A program made the translations under genes and the position numbers. A stretch of 64,000 bases of DNA. Source: an uncultured Mucispirillum sp. Lineage in GTDB: Bacteria; Chrysiogenota; Deferribacteres; Deferribacterales; Mucispirillaceae. The notes under the pieces are model-generated. The model searched no databases and was not told the origin of the DNA. It saw nothing but the letters and a program-made list of their open reading frames with translations. Positions 47,913 through 57,458 of this stretch are shown here, one piece after another (position 1 is the first letter of the stretch; each line of letters begins with the position of its first letter). Location: NCBI GenBank assembly GCA_944326705.1, contig CALVEY010000010.1, positions 1 to 64,000 on the forward strand. The letters run 5' to 3'.

Positions 47913-48551
47913 TTATTTTACCAGTTTATTTCCTGTCGGGCAGTAGGCAAATATTTTACATTCATTACAGTTTGGTTTTTTAGCCATGCAGAAATATCTG
48001 CCAAAAAGTACAAGCTGATGTGAAAGCTCTGTCCACCTTTCTTTTGGGAATATTTTCATTAAATCCTGCTCTATTTTTTCAGGGTCAGAGTTTTTTGTAA
48101 GCCCGTATCTATTAGATATTCTTTTTACATGGGTATCTACAACCATACCAGGCACTTTAAAAGCATTGCCAAGCACCACATTTGCTGTTTTTCTGCCAAC
48201 ACCAGGAAGTTTTACAAGGCTTTCCATATTATCTGGCACATTTCCATTATGCTCTTTTACAAGAGCGCAAGCCATACTTTTAATATTTTTAGCCTTGTTT
48301 TTATAAAACCCAGTAGAATGTATTAATTCTTCTATTTTTTCTATTGGGGCTTCTGACATACTTTCTGCATCAGGATATTCTGCAAATAATGCAGGTGTTA
48401 CTTTATTTACCTGCTTATCTGTGCACTGGGCAGAAAGTATTGTAGCCACTAAAAGCTGAAAAGGGTTATTATATATAAGTTCGCAGTGGGCTTCTGGAAA
48501 AAGCTCTTTTAAATATTCCATAAATGGAGCTAAATCTTTTTTACCGCCCAT
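47913..48551 (-). CDS. nth: Endonuclease III
   Basis: A 212-residue DNA glycosylase-lyase that removes oxidised pyrimidines. Helix-hairpin-helix LPGVGRKTANVVLG with the catalytic Lys, catalytic Asp in VDTHVKRISNR, and a 4Fe-4S C-terminus (CMAKKPNCNECKIFAYC) with spacing C-x6-C-x2-C-x5-C. Normal length. One base after the ubiD stop; operon ubiD-nth-larC. Confidence 0.96.
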   Translation of the reverse strand: MGGKKDLAPFMEYLKELFPEAHCELIYNNPFQLLVATILSAQCTDKQVNKVTPALFAEYPDAESMSEAPIEKIEELIHSTGFYKNKAKNIKSMACALVKEHNGNVPDNMESLVKLPGVGRKTANVVLGNAFKVPGMVVDTHVKRISNRYGLTKNSDPEKIEQDLMKIFPKERWTELSHQLVLFGRYFCMAKKPNCNECKIFAYCPTGNKLVK

Positions 48552-48552
48552 T

Positions 48553-50001
48553 TTACAGTCCGTATTCTTTCCAGCGTTTTGTTACAAGTTCTTTTATATC
48601 ATCACTCATAACAATATCTTCTGGCCATTCACGCATATGACCTTCGCCAGGCAGCTTTTTAGTTGCATCTATGCCTATTTTATTACCCCAAAAAGCATAA
48701 GGTGATGAATGGTCTAATGTATCAACAGGACCTTTTACTATACATGTATCTCTTTCCCAGTCCACATTGTTACCCATTCTCCATAATACTTCATTAGTAT
48801 TTTTAACATCTACATCTTTATCAACTACAACTATCATTTTAGTAAACATCATCTGCCCAGTGCCCCATACATAGTGCATAATCTTATGTGCCTGCATAGG
48901 ATATTTTTTATCAATAGATAAAAACATAATGTTATGAAATACACCTTCAAGAGGCATATACATATCAACTATTTCTGGAACCTGTTTTTTAAGAATAGGC
49001 AGGAATATTCTGCCAGTTGCAACACCCATATAGCAGTCTTCCATAGGCGGTTTGCCTACTATTGTAGTTGGGTATATTGCATCTTTTCTATGAGTAATAC
49101 ATGTTATATGAAATACAGGGAAATCATCAGCTAAAGAGTAATAGCCTGTATGGTCACCAAAAGGACCTTCCCTGCGAAGTTCATCAGTTAATACATAACC
49201 TTCTAAAACTATTTCACTATTTGCAGGCACTTCTAAATCTACAGTTTCGCATTTTATCATCTCAACAGCCTGTTTTCTAATAAAGCCAGCAAAAAGCATT
49301 TCATCAATACCATCTGGCACAGGAGCAGTGGCAGAAAATGTAACAACAGGGTCAGGACCAAGAGCAACAGCAACTTCTAATTTTTCAAGCCCCATTCTAC
49401 GAGCTTTCCTAAAATGGTCTGCTCCCCCATGGTGGATATGCCAGTGCATACCTGTTGTTTTGCCGTCATATACCTGCATACGATACATACCACAGTTTCT
49501 AGTTCCTGTTTCTGGGTCTTTTGTAAATACGCAAGGCATAGTTATAAATCTGCCTGCATCATGGGGCCAGCATTTAATTACTGGAAATTTAAATAAATCT
49601 ACATCGTCCCCTTTTAAAATCACTTCTTTACATGGTCCTTTTTTAACAGTTTTAGGAAGAATATTGCTAAGCTCCATAATCATAGGCAGGCTTTTTAATT
49701 TATCCATAAAATTCTGGGGTGTATTTTTATCAACAAGGTTTATAATACGCTCGCCTAAATCATCTAAATCATCAACTTCTAAAGCCATACACATTCTTTT
49801 TATAGAGCCAAATATATTTATTACTATATCATGGTCTGAGCCTTCTACATTTTCAAAAAGTAAAGCTTCACCATAATTTTTTGATACTCTGTCAGTTATT
49901 TCTGCCACTTCTAATATAGGGTCAACTTTAGCAGAAACTCTTTTTAATTCGCCAGCCTTTTCTAAAGCCTTAATAAACTCTCTTAAATCGTTATAAGCCA
50001 T
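48553..50001 (-). CDS. UbiD-family decarboxylase
   Basis: A 482-residue prenylated-FMN decarboxylase. Marks: MAYNDLREFIKALEKAGEL start, GMYRMQVYDGKTTGMHWHIHHG, REGPFGDHTGYYS and PTTIVGKPPMEDCYMG. Members act in quinone synthesis or aromatic acid decarboxylation. No ubiX or other quinone genes are here, so a menaquinone (MqnL-type) role is inference. First gene of its operon. The 295-bp gap upstream (50002-50296) holds cytochrome 3'-flank hairpins. Confidence 0.88.
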   Translation of the reverse strand: MAYNDLREFIKALEKAGELKRVSAKVDPILEVAEITDRVSKNYGEALLFENVEGSDHDIVINIFGSIKRMCMALEVDDLDDLGERIINLVDKNTPQNFMDKLKSLPMIMELSNILPKTVKKGPCKEVILKGDDVDLFKFPVIKCWPHDAGRFITMPCVFTKDPETGTRNCGMYRMQVYDGKTTGMHWHIHHGGADHFRKARRMGLEKLEVAVALGPDPVVTFSATAPVPDGIDEMLFAGFIRKQAVEMIKCETVDLEVPANSEIVLEGYVLTDELRREGPFGDHTGYYSLADDFPVFHITCITHRKDAIYPTTIVGKPPMEDCYMGVATGRIFLPILKKQVPEIVDMYMPLEGVFHNIMFLSIDKKYPMQAHKIMHYVWGTGQMMFTKMIVVVDKDVDVKNTNEVLWRMGNNVDWERDTCIVKGPVDTLDHSSPYAFWGNKIGIDATKKLPGEGHMREWPEDIVMSDDIKELVTKRWKEYGL

Positions 50002-50121
50002 ATTTCACCAACTAATTTATTTGTTAGATAGGATAATTAATTTTAATAAATTATACAAGAGTTTTATATAATGTGGAAATAATTTCTATATATTTGAAAA
50101 GATATGTATAAATAAAAAATG

Positions 50122-50151
50122 TCCGCCCTGCCATACACTGCCAAAGCGGAC
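50122..50151 (-). terminator. Terminator of the first respiratory locus
   Basis: GTCCGC / GCGGAC with a loop; on the minus strand followed by ATTTTTTATTT. It lies about 145 bases past the cytochrome stop. Confidence 0.75.
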
Positions 50152-50160
50152 GAACAAATA

Positions 50161-50195
50161 TTTAATGTTAGATACCTTATGGGAAAAGATACCTA
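50161..50195 (-). repeat. 3'-flank motif, copy 1
   Basis: TTTAATGTTAGATACCTTATGGGAAAAGATACCTA (35 bases, split here: TTTAATGTTAGATACC then TTATGGGAAAAGATACCTA). Nearly the same sequence follows the second cytochrome gene at 59603-59637. It holds a direct repeat of AGATACCT. Its meaning is unknown; it could be an RNA-binding or processing element. Confidence 0.6.
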
Positions 50196-50234
50196 AAAAT
50201 AATTATTAAAATTGTATTAAGTATGCTTTATTAT

Positions 50235-50260
50235 GTCCGCTCTTGTGTAAAAGAGCGGAC
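50235..50260 (-). terminator. 3' hairpin after the first pentaheme gene
   Basis: GTCCGCTCTT / AAGAGCGGAC with a 6-nt loop. The second locus has a hairpin of different sequence at the same place (59673-59690), and both are bordered by GGACAATATTATTTAT. Confidence 0.7.
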
Positions 50261-50296
50261 AATATTATTTATTATAAGAGAAAAATATCTTATCTC

Positions 50297-50800
50297 TTAC
50301 TTCATAGTATGCAAAGCACCAGCTTTTGTCATTGGTCTTGTTTTATGACATACTATACAGTTTTTAGCTGGTGTATTGCTCCAGTTGCCTACAGGGATTA
50401 CACAGCTTGTGCCGCAGTGTGAGCCTGGGTCTGTTTGAACGCCTGATGCAAAGTTAGCTCTTGCATGGCTCATTGGATATGCTGTTTCATGACATGAATC
50501 ACAGAAATCCTGTTTGTGACATGTCTGACATGTTGTCCTGTTCCACCTTGCTTCTAAGCCGTGTGTTTTATTTACAAATGTTACTGTATGGCTTCTTGGT
50601 GCTGTATCTTCGTGACATGCTATACATTCACTTCTTTCTTCGTGGCACATTAAGCATTCACTCATATTAGTTTTTGCTGCCTGACCGTGCTGTTTTTCCC
50701 AGGTGCTATTATGAGTAGACGGCTTTGTGCTGTCTACTGCTAGTGTTACACTTGCTATAAGTAAAGAGAATAAGCCGATTATTAATAATTTCATTTTCAT
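50297..50800 (-). CDS. Periplasmic pentaheme cytochrome c, locus 1
   Basis: A 167-residue protein with a Sec signal (about residues 1-21, ending TLA) and five CxxCH heme motifs: CLMCH, CIACH, CQTCH, CDSCH, CIVCH. An extra pair of Cys lies in HCGTSC. Size and heme count are like the periplasmic electron carrier NrfB. The amino-acid sequence is identical to the copy at 59729. It probably passes electrons between the inner membrane and the molybdoenzyme or the outer membrane. Last gene of the locus, 12 bases after the barrel gene. Confidence 0.9.
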   Translation of the reverse strand: MKMKLLIIGLFSLLIASVTLAVDSTKPSTHNSTWEKQHGQAAKTNMSECLMCHEERSECIACHEDTAPRSHTVTFVNKTHGLEARWNRTTCQTCHKQDFCDSCHETAYPMSHARANFASGVQTDPGSHCGTSCVIPVGNWSNTPAKNCIVCHKTRPMTKAGALHTMK

Positions 50801-50812
50801 TACTTCTTCCCC

Positions 50813-52354
50813 CTACCAGATAAAGTTTGCCCAGATACTTACTGTATGAATATCTGGCTGTAAGTCTGCACTTTTAAAAAGGTCTGCATATTCATAAGTA
50901 TAATCAAGCTGTAATACACACCAGTCTACTGGACGATACATTGCGCCAATGTATGCCATTGTTGTGTTTTCGTTTCTTTCGCTTAAATTCAGCACTTCTT
51001 CTCCATACTGTGGGTATGATTTTATTGGGCTGTTTCTATACTGGTAATTCTGAACATTCACACCTACCCAGCCTTCTATTCTGTCTGTAAATACCTGAGT
51101 CATTCTAAAACCACCCATTACTTTAGAGTTGCTGTCCTGTCTTTTGTATTCTGCCACATCATACCAGTCTACTATTAAGCTTAAGTAGTTGTTTTTATGG
51201 ATTAAGCCTACTAAGTCTACATTACCAAATACTCTTTGGTAGTCTCTGTCTCCGTAAGCTTCGCTGAAGTTAAATCTTGTTTCCCAGCCTACTCCTACTA
51301 TTACATAATCAGTGATGCCTTGTGTCAGCATTACGCCACCCATTACATATTCACTTGAGCCGCCTAACATATCTTCATACATGGATACATATGGGTTGAT
51401 ATCACCTGTATTTTTATCATACTGGCCTGCAATGTATGCTGATACACCTGTGCGGCTTGCATCTATATTGGCATCTAAACCTGCTTCATAAAGCATGGCT
51501 TTACCTACTATTGCGCCTTCAAGATATATATTTGATGATATTATATCTGGAAAGTTTAAGTTCTGGTCTATTCTGCCTTTGGCAACATGTGTATTAAAAT
51601 CGCCGCCATCTTCATGCATAAAGTAGTTGTATTCTGCTCTGATTTTTGTACCGCTTACTGCTATTGGCACTTCTAATGCTGCACCTACTACAGATGTTTT
51701 TAAGTTGCTGTAATAGCTCACTGGAAGACCGCCGTATACATCAAGTTTAAAGTAGTCGCATGTATCAAAATGAAGGCTGCCCCCGTCTATTTTATACATA
51801 TCTAAGTTGTTTAAGTAGATTCTGCCTGCTGCTATATCTGTGTATGGCACTACTTTTTTAAACTCTACATTGGCTTGATATATTCTAAAGTTGCCGTCAT
51901 AGTGTCCGTTTAAGCGGGTATATTCATCATATTTTCTTGATGTATATAAACCGTCATAAAACTGATTATAACTGCTTCCCTGCTGGCTTGCTGATATGCC
52001 GTCCATTGTGCTGCCGCCAATACTTGGAAGGCTGTCATAAGCGCCTCGCATATTTAAGTTTACATTCACTGTCCCCTGGCCAAGTTTTGCATCACTTAAT
52101 CTAAGCCTAGCATATTGATATATTGACCAGTCTTCATCTTCGCCAAATTTCATTGTGGCTCTTGTTGTTAACCCTATTTTTAATATCCCTGAATCGCCAA
52201 AATCTAAGCCGTTTAAACTTGCTTTTATTCCGTTAGCGTTTACATGTTTACTCCATGAGTCTGGTGTAACATATGCATCGCCAACATAGGCAAAAGCTGG
52301 GAGCGCTAAAAACAGAGAAAAAACTGTTATAAGATTAATTAAACTTTTTCTCAT
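50813..52354 (-). CDS. Outer-membrane beta-barrel protein, locus 1
   Basis: A 513-residue protein with a Sec signal (MRKSLINLITVFSLFLALPAFA) and a beta-rich mature part that ends in a terminal Trp (WANFIW). No CxxC near the N-terminus, unlike MtrB-type barrels. Length suggests about 20-24 strands. After the signal it is identical or nearly so to the 60245 product. Probably a porin for a substrate or product, or a partner of the cytochrome. It begins 9 bases after the chaperone gene. Confidence 0.8.
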   Translation of the reverse strand: MRKSLINLITVFSLFLALPAFAYVGDAYVTPDSWSKHVNANGIKASLNGLDFGDSGILKIGLTTRATMKFGEDEDWSIYQYARLRLSDAKLGQGTVNVNLNMRGAYDSLPSIGGSTMDGISASQQGSSYNQFYDGLYTSRKYDEYTRLNGHYDGNFRIYQANVEFKKVVPYTDIAAGRIYLNNLDMYKIDGGSLHFDTCDYFKLDVYGGLPVSYYSNLKTSVVGAALEVPIAVSGTKIRAEYNYFMHEDGGDFNTHVAKGRIDQNLNFPDIISSNIYLEGAIVGKAMLYEAGLDANIDASRTGVSAYIAGQYDKNTGDINPYVSMYEDMLGGSSEYVMGGVMLTQGITDYVIVGVGWETRFNFSEAYGDRDYQRVFGNVDLVGLIHKNNYLSLIVDWYDVAEYKRQDSNSKVMGGFRMTQVFTDRIEGWVGVNVQNYQYRNSPIKSYPQYGEEVLNLSERNENTTMAYIGAMYRPVDWCVLQLDYTYEYADLFKSADLQPDIHTVSIWANFIW

Positions 52355-52363
52355 GTAATTATC

Positions 52364-53077
52364 CTAATTGTTTGTTTCCACCAGCATATTTTTAAGGTCA
52401 AGCAAAAATTTATGATTTTCACTAATATAACCTTCTGTAAAATCTGCCAGTTTATCATAAAAGACTTTCTTTATCGGAGAATTACGAATATTAGCAGTAA
52501 ATATTTTTAACCATTTTGAAAAATGTTCATCATGGATATAAAGCTGTTTATCTACTATATTTTTAAGTGACTGCAAATCTTTCTGCTCAATAAGGTCACC
52601 TGCCATATTATTATAAAGTGACATAATATATGTTTCAAAGCCGATATGGTCTTCAGGTTCATTATAAAGTTTTCTAGGGTTTATTTTTTCACTGCTGAAA
52701 AGTTTAAGCATATCATCCCTTGATTCCTGCATTTCAAGATTATTTTCAGATGTATATACTGATTCTGTCATAGGTATTGATGCAGAGCCTAAGCAGAATA
52801 ATGCTGTATATTCTCTTAATATTTCTGTATCATAACCTGTTAGTTTATTATTTTCTAAACAGTTTCTTTCATCTATAACTTTAACAATGCCTTTTATTCC
52901 TTTATTTAAAAGTTCATTATCATCACTTTCAAGCATGATGAAATATTCTTTTAAATCATTCAGCATTTGAAAATATGAGTCACTTACAGGCTCAAAATAT
53001 GAGCGTGAAAGAAATTTATAAACAACTTCACTGCCTTTAAATATTTCATATAAATTATTTAAATAATTTTCCGACAT
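52364..53077 (-). CDS. TorD/DmsD-like chaperone, locus 1
   Basis: A 237-residue all-helical protein with the family motif region: ALFCLGSASIPMTESVY, MQESRDDML, and EPEDHIGFETYIMSLY (the ExxDHL-type motif). Such proteins bind the Tat signal and help cofactor insertion in molybdoenzymes. It shares these motifs with the 61806 product but is clearly diverged. A hairpin separates it from the Fe-S gene. Confidence 0.85.
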   Translation of the reverse strand: MSENYLNNLYEIFKGSEVVYKFLSRSYFEPVSDSYFQMLNDLKEYFIMLESDDNELLNKGIKGIVKVIDERNCLENNKLTGYDTEILREYTALFCLGSASIPMTESVYTSENNLEMQESRDDMLKLFSSEKINPRKLYNEPEDHIGFETYIMSLYNNMAGDLIEQKDLQSLKNIVDKQLYIHDEHFSKWLKIFTANIRNSPIKKVFYDKLADFTEGYISENHKFLLDLKNMLVETNN

Positions 53078-53090
53078 TTAAATTCCCTTA

Positions 53091-53118
53091 AAAGCCAGAT
53101 ACTTTCATATCTGGCTTT
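53091..53118 (-). promoter_or_regulatory. Intercistronic hairpin between Fe-S and chaperone genes, locus 1
   Basis: AAAGCCAGATA / TATCTGGCTTT with a 6-nt loop in the 49-bp gap. On the minus strand the tail is TAAGGG, not a T-run, so it is more likely an mRNA stability or attenuation element. Locus 2 has a different hairpin at the same place. Confidence 0.6.
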
Positions 53119-53126
53119 ATTTATAA

Positions 53127-53777
53127 TTAGTTTGTTTTAGTAATAATGCGTAAGGACTGTCTTGGAATAATATAGAAAGATGGTCCTGTATCTTCATTAT
53201 CATTTTGGTAAGCATAAGGGAATTGTGTTTTGTTTACCTGCACTGCAGTAGGATAATCCCTTTTCAGCTTATCAATTGGACCCCAGTGAATTGCTCTGCC
53301 TACACAGCTTGCAACACATACTGGTTCTTGACCGTCATTTACTCTATCTACACACATATTACATTTTTGTGCAGGGTGAGCAATCTGCCAGCCGCCTTGT
53401 TTTTCTGGTTCTTGGTGGTCATCAGCTATGCCGATAGCGCCGAATGGGCATGCAGTAACGCATGCTAATACACCAAGGCATTTTTCTCTATCAATAGATA
53501 CTATACCAGTATTTGGGTCTTTTGATATTGCATTGCTTGAGCATGCTTTTATACATGCTGGTCTGTCGCAGTGGTTGCAGCTCATAACTAAATTTTCAAC
53601 AGTTTCTAATGCTGATGTTTTGCTTACTACATCATAACCTTCATTAGTTTTTTCATGACCTTTATGTGTTCTCCAGCGAACTAACCCTGGTTTTACCTGA
53701 TTCCAGTCTTTACATGATACAGTGCAGGCGTTGCAGCCCATACATCTTGATTGGTCAAATACAAATCCGTATTGCAT
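53127..53777 (-). CDS. DmsB-like Fe-S electron-transfer subunit, locus 1
   Basis: A 216-residue ferredoxin with four cluster motifs: CMGCNACTVSC, CNHCDRPACIKAC, CLGVLACVTACP, and CNMCVDR with CVASC. The third motif lacks its second Cys (Val), so that site likely holds a 3Fe-4S cluster, as in NarH-type subunits. Electrons pass from here to the catalytic subunit. No signal peptide, so export would be by the Tat partner. Starts 10 bases after the catalytic gene. Confidence 0.9.
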   Translation of the reverse strand: MQYGFVFDQSRCMGCNACTVSCKDWNQVKPGLVRWRTHKGHEKTNEGYDVVSKTSALETVENLVMSCNHCDRPACIKACSSNAISKDPNTGIVSIDREKCLGVLACVTACPFGAIGIADDHQEPEKQGGWQIAHPAQKCNMCVDRVNDGQEPVCVASCVGRAIHWGPIDKLKRDYPTAVQVNKTQFPYAYQNDNEDTGPSFYIIPRQSLRIITKTN

Positions 53778-53787
53778 AATTATCCTC

Positions 53788-56700
53788 CTAAGCTTTCTCT
53801 ACAAATACTACAATTGACATTTGAGCATTACCATGGTCACAGCGTGTTGGTGTAGATGCACAAAGTGTATTTGAACAGCCGCCATCATCTATGCCATTTG
53901 CATCTGGGTCATACCAGCCGCCCTGTGGAAGTAATGTTACACCTTTACTTATTCTATTAGATAATTTTGCTACAGCGTGAACTGCACCGATAGGGTTCCA
54001 CACTTTTACAAGGTCACCATCATGAATATCTTTTCCTAATGCATCTGCTGGGTTCATCCATATTGCTTCATATCCGCAGCCTGCCTGCCCTACAGGAGTA
54101 AGCCTTTTTAATGTAAGAGCAGTATTGTATGGTGGATTAACATCTGGATATTCTGGAAGAACATCTGCAAATATATCTGTATCTGTAGCAGGTTGTCCGC
54201 CTATTGCAAATTTACCAAGTTCTCTTACAAGTGGACTGTCATTAAATGTAGAGTGAGAACGATATCTGATATGTGTACCAAGATTAAATAATGGTTTGTT
54301 ATTGCTGTCTGCAAATAAATCCTTACCATAAGCTTGTTTAAAGTAGTCTCTGTAATCAAAGAATACTGGTATATTATAAACAATTGGGTCGCCTTGTTCA
54401 TCAGTATTTTTGTTACCTCTTTCTTCTGCTGGAAGATAGCCATGGAATTTTTCATTTCTGTGAGTATATTCCCAAACCATAACATCAGATAAAACATGGA
54501 AACGGTATGACATTTTAGGGTCATTAGTATCAACAATATAATGTTTATAGTCGTTACTTGTGCCTGTTCTGCATAATTCACCATTAAATGTAGTAATCAC
54601 ACCAGTTGTTCCACCTGCATGCTGAATAAATGGAGTAGTCATATCTGTGTTTTTATAGTTATTAAATGCAGTTAATATAGAATTTTCTGATAAAGATGCT
54701 GCATCATTCATAGAAACTGGTTTACCAAGAATATAACCATCTTTTTGATAGTTTTCAAAAGTGCCCCAGCGAGTTTTTGCATCAGCATTATTATTAAATG
54801 CTTGTTCAATTAATGAGTTTGGAGTATCATTTCTTGAAGCAAATTCGCTGTTTAAGCCTGCATAATAACCGCCGTCTATTTCAACTAAATATTTTGCTAA
54901 TAATTTATTCATTTCAAAAGTTGATTTAGATTCACCAGGGCCGTCAATTACTTTTGGCATATAGATTTGTTTAGAAGCACCAGCACCACCGATAATATCA
55001 GTCATTTCCCAGTTAGCTGTACCAGGGAGTGCATAGTCAGCCCAGCGCATAGTTGGTGAAAAGTTTGTATCAAGAGCTATATAGCAAAAGCCGTCTGCAT
55101 TTGATGGGTCTTCTGGATAGAATGGAAGACATTCAAGCATTTCCGCAGTATCATTTGAATTCATATGCTGGTTGATTACTGCGTTACCTGCAGCAGTATA
55201 TACAAACCTGATACCAGAATATAATGGTTTATCGCCATTCATTTCTACTACATAGTAGCCATCTGCACCTACTTCATAACGTTCTGCAGAAGTATGGCCG
55301 CCATTAATATAATCTAATATAGAGCTGTTAGCAAATGTGCTGCTTGATTTATGTTTTACAAATGATTTAATATTTGCATCCCCTGCATAAGCATAACCAG
55401 ATTTAAATTCATTCATATCCATATCTGGCACATATTTACCAGTATATCCGTTTGCTTTTAATTCATCTGCAAATGCAAATTTTACACCAGCATGCCACAT
55501 AGTGCATGATGGAAGTTTTGGAACAGTATTTGAATAGTTTGATTTATCACTATTTGCTGTTTTAACTGAAAGGTTAGGAATATCTGTGCCGTATTCAGCA
55601 TTATATGCTGCTGTTTGGTAAAAACCTGCTCCATCTACACCCCAGCCTTTAGAAATAATAGAGAGGTTTTGAAGTGCAAATAAGTAGTTTACACCTTCTG
55701 CATTTCTTTGCCAGCCGTTACTGCAGTGGTGGAGAACACCTTGACCAGCTTTTACTTTATCGCATATATCTTTTGCCATTTCTCTGATAGTAGCAGCAGG
55801 AACACCGCATATACCTTCTGCCCATTCTGGAGTTTTTGCCTCTCTTAATGTTTGTTTATAGTAGTAAGAAGCACCCTCACCTACAGTGCTGTCCTGACCA
55901 AGCATACATTTACCGCCTCTTGCAGTTTGGCTTGATTTTGCAAATTCTGCAGAGTTATAGTTTACTTTACCATTGATTGCTGTGCCATAAACTGCTTTAG
56001 CTTTAGATAAACGGTCATCCTGTCCCATAATATAGTCAGCATAAGAATAGCCTGGTTTTACTGCATTAACTTTTGTATATCCAGATTGTTCTTTAAGGCT
56101 GATATTACCTGTTGCTTTATCTATCCAATATTCTGGAGAAGCAAAGAAACCATAAACCATAGTATCAAGATAATCTACATCTAAATATGGGTCTGCTTTT
56201 ATAGAACCATCTGTATTAAATGTATTATCTATCATGTCATATATAATTGCTGAAATAAGAGCAACATCTGTTAATGGATTAAGCTGAACCCAGTCAGTTG
56301 CAAGAGTAATACCAGTATCTTCTAATGTTGGGCTCATATGCCATACTCTGCCGCCTTTATTTCTAATAGTCTGCGCACTAAGTATTGCAGAATAAGCATA
56401 AGGGTTAGAAGATGAAAGAAGATGCGAACCCCATAAAAATAAGCTGCCTGTATTTCTTTGCATTAATTGAGTTGTGTTTTTATTACCTTTTGCACCAGTA
56501 TAAGTTGTGCCAAAATATGAGCTTGAATGGGCACTGTAGTTATAACCTTGGTGCAGATAACCACCACTTAAAGGACCAACAGCTGCAGCAAATACAGATG
56601 ATGCACCATTACCACCACCGCGTTGGAATGGTCCCTGCTGACCACTTGACATGTGGTTATATATTGCTTCTGGGCCATATTTTTGTAAAATTGCATTATA

Positions 56701-57206
56701 ACGCTGAGCAATTTCTTTCATAGCCTGTTCCCATGTAATGCGAACAAAACCTGTTAAGTCACCACGTTTTTTAGTTTGTTTTAATGGATATTTCATCCTG
56801 CTTGGAGAATAAAGACGGCCAACATAACTTCTACACCTAGAGCATGCACGGCTTTGAGGGTTACTTACTTCATTTTCAAATGTTTTATCATAAGCACGTT
56901 CGTCAGTAAGTATACGAACTATTTTACCATTTTTTTTAACTGCACGAGTTACACAACGACCACCACAGTTATGACCAGCAGTTCCTGCCCATACTTCAGC
57001 AACACCGCTGTTTATATCGTTTACGATATTTTCTTGTTCACCAGAAGAGGTACCGACCCCCCCCCGTAGATAATTTCTGAACCGCTATCTTTTGAACAGC
57101 CATACATAGCAGCCATTGCACCAAGAGCTGCTGTGCCTTTTAAAAAGGAACGTCTTGAAACTGAGCTTTCTTCTAATGATTTTAAAACATTAGTTTCTTT
57201 TCCCAT
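53788..57206 (-). CDS. DMSO-reductase-family molybdoenzyme, locus 1, frameshifted at a G9 tract
   Basis: One gene in two frames. Start MGKETNVLKSL at 57206 (GGAGG upstream), Tat signal SRRSFLKGTAALGAM, then YGGG at the tract and a stop at 57021. The rest, read in the next frame from GTSSGEQ, carries the 4Fe-4S motif HNCGGRC, then RACSRCRSY with YSPSRMKYPLK, and a full molybdopterin domain to 53788. Ten (or seven) Gs give a 1139-residue enzyme. The RxC-RxR and KYP context is DmsA-like. The substrate is unknown. Followed by Fe-S, chaperone, barrel and cytochrome genes. Could be a sequencing error, but two other genes have the same kind of tract. Confidence 0.85.
57057..57065 (-). repeat. G9 tract in the molybdoenzyme gene
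   Basis: Nine Gs on the coding strand directly after the Tat signal. With nine the downstream frame is lost; ten would read YGGGVGTSS and continue. Confidence 0.9.
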
Positions 57207-57291
57207 ATTTTTCGCCTCCAATAATAATATATTTTTATAACTATAAAATTTTTTTTATTTAGTCAATATCTAAAAACACATAATTTATACA

Positions 57292-57310
57292 AATTTGACA
57301 CACTTTCAAA
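57292..57310 (-). promoter_or_regulatory. Possible regulator site upstream of locus 1
   Basis: Minus strand TTTTTGAAAGTGTGTCAAATTT has the dyad TTGA-N7-TCAA, similar to but one base longer than a Crp/Fnr-type site. A TTGACT hexamer lies downstream and could be a -35. Weak evidence. Confidence 0.25.
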
Positions 57311-57458
57311 AAATGTTAAAGTTTTAATTATCCTTTATATAGCAGTATTTTAAGATATAATTTATCTGATTTAGTAGATTAATTTATGGAAAATTATATA
57401 TTTCATAATAATATAACTAATATTATATTATTAAACCAGCTTTTTAAATAAAGCGGGC

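Noticed and set aside
57021-57206. The short Tat-signal ORF as an independent small lipoprotein (it contains a lipobox-like MYGC)
   Set aside because: The downstream frame continues directly with the Fe-S motif and catalytic domain, and one G would join them, so the short frame is better read as the N-terminus of the molybdoenzyme.
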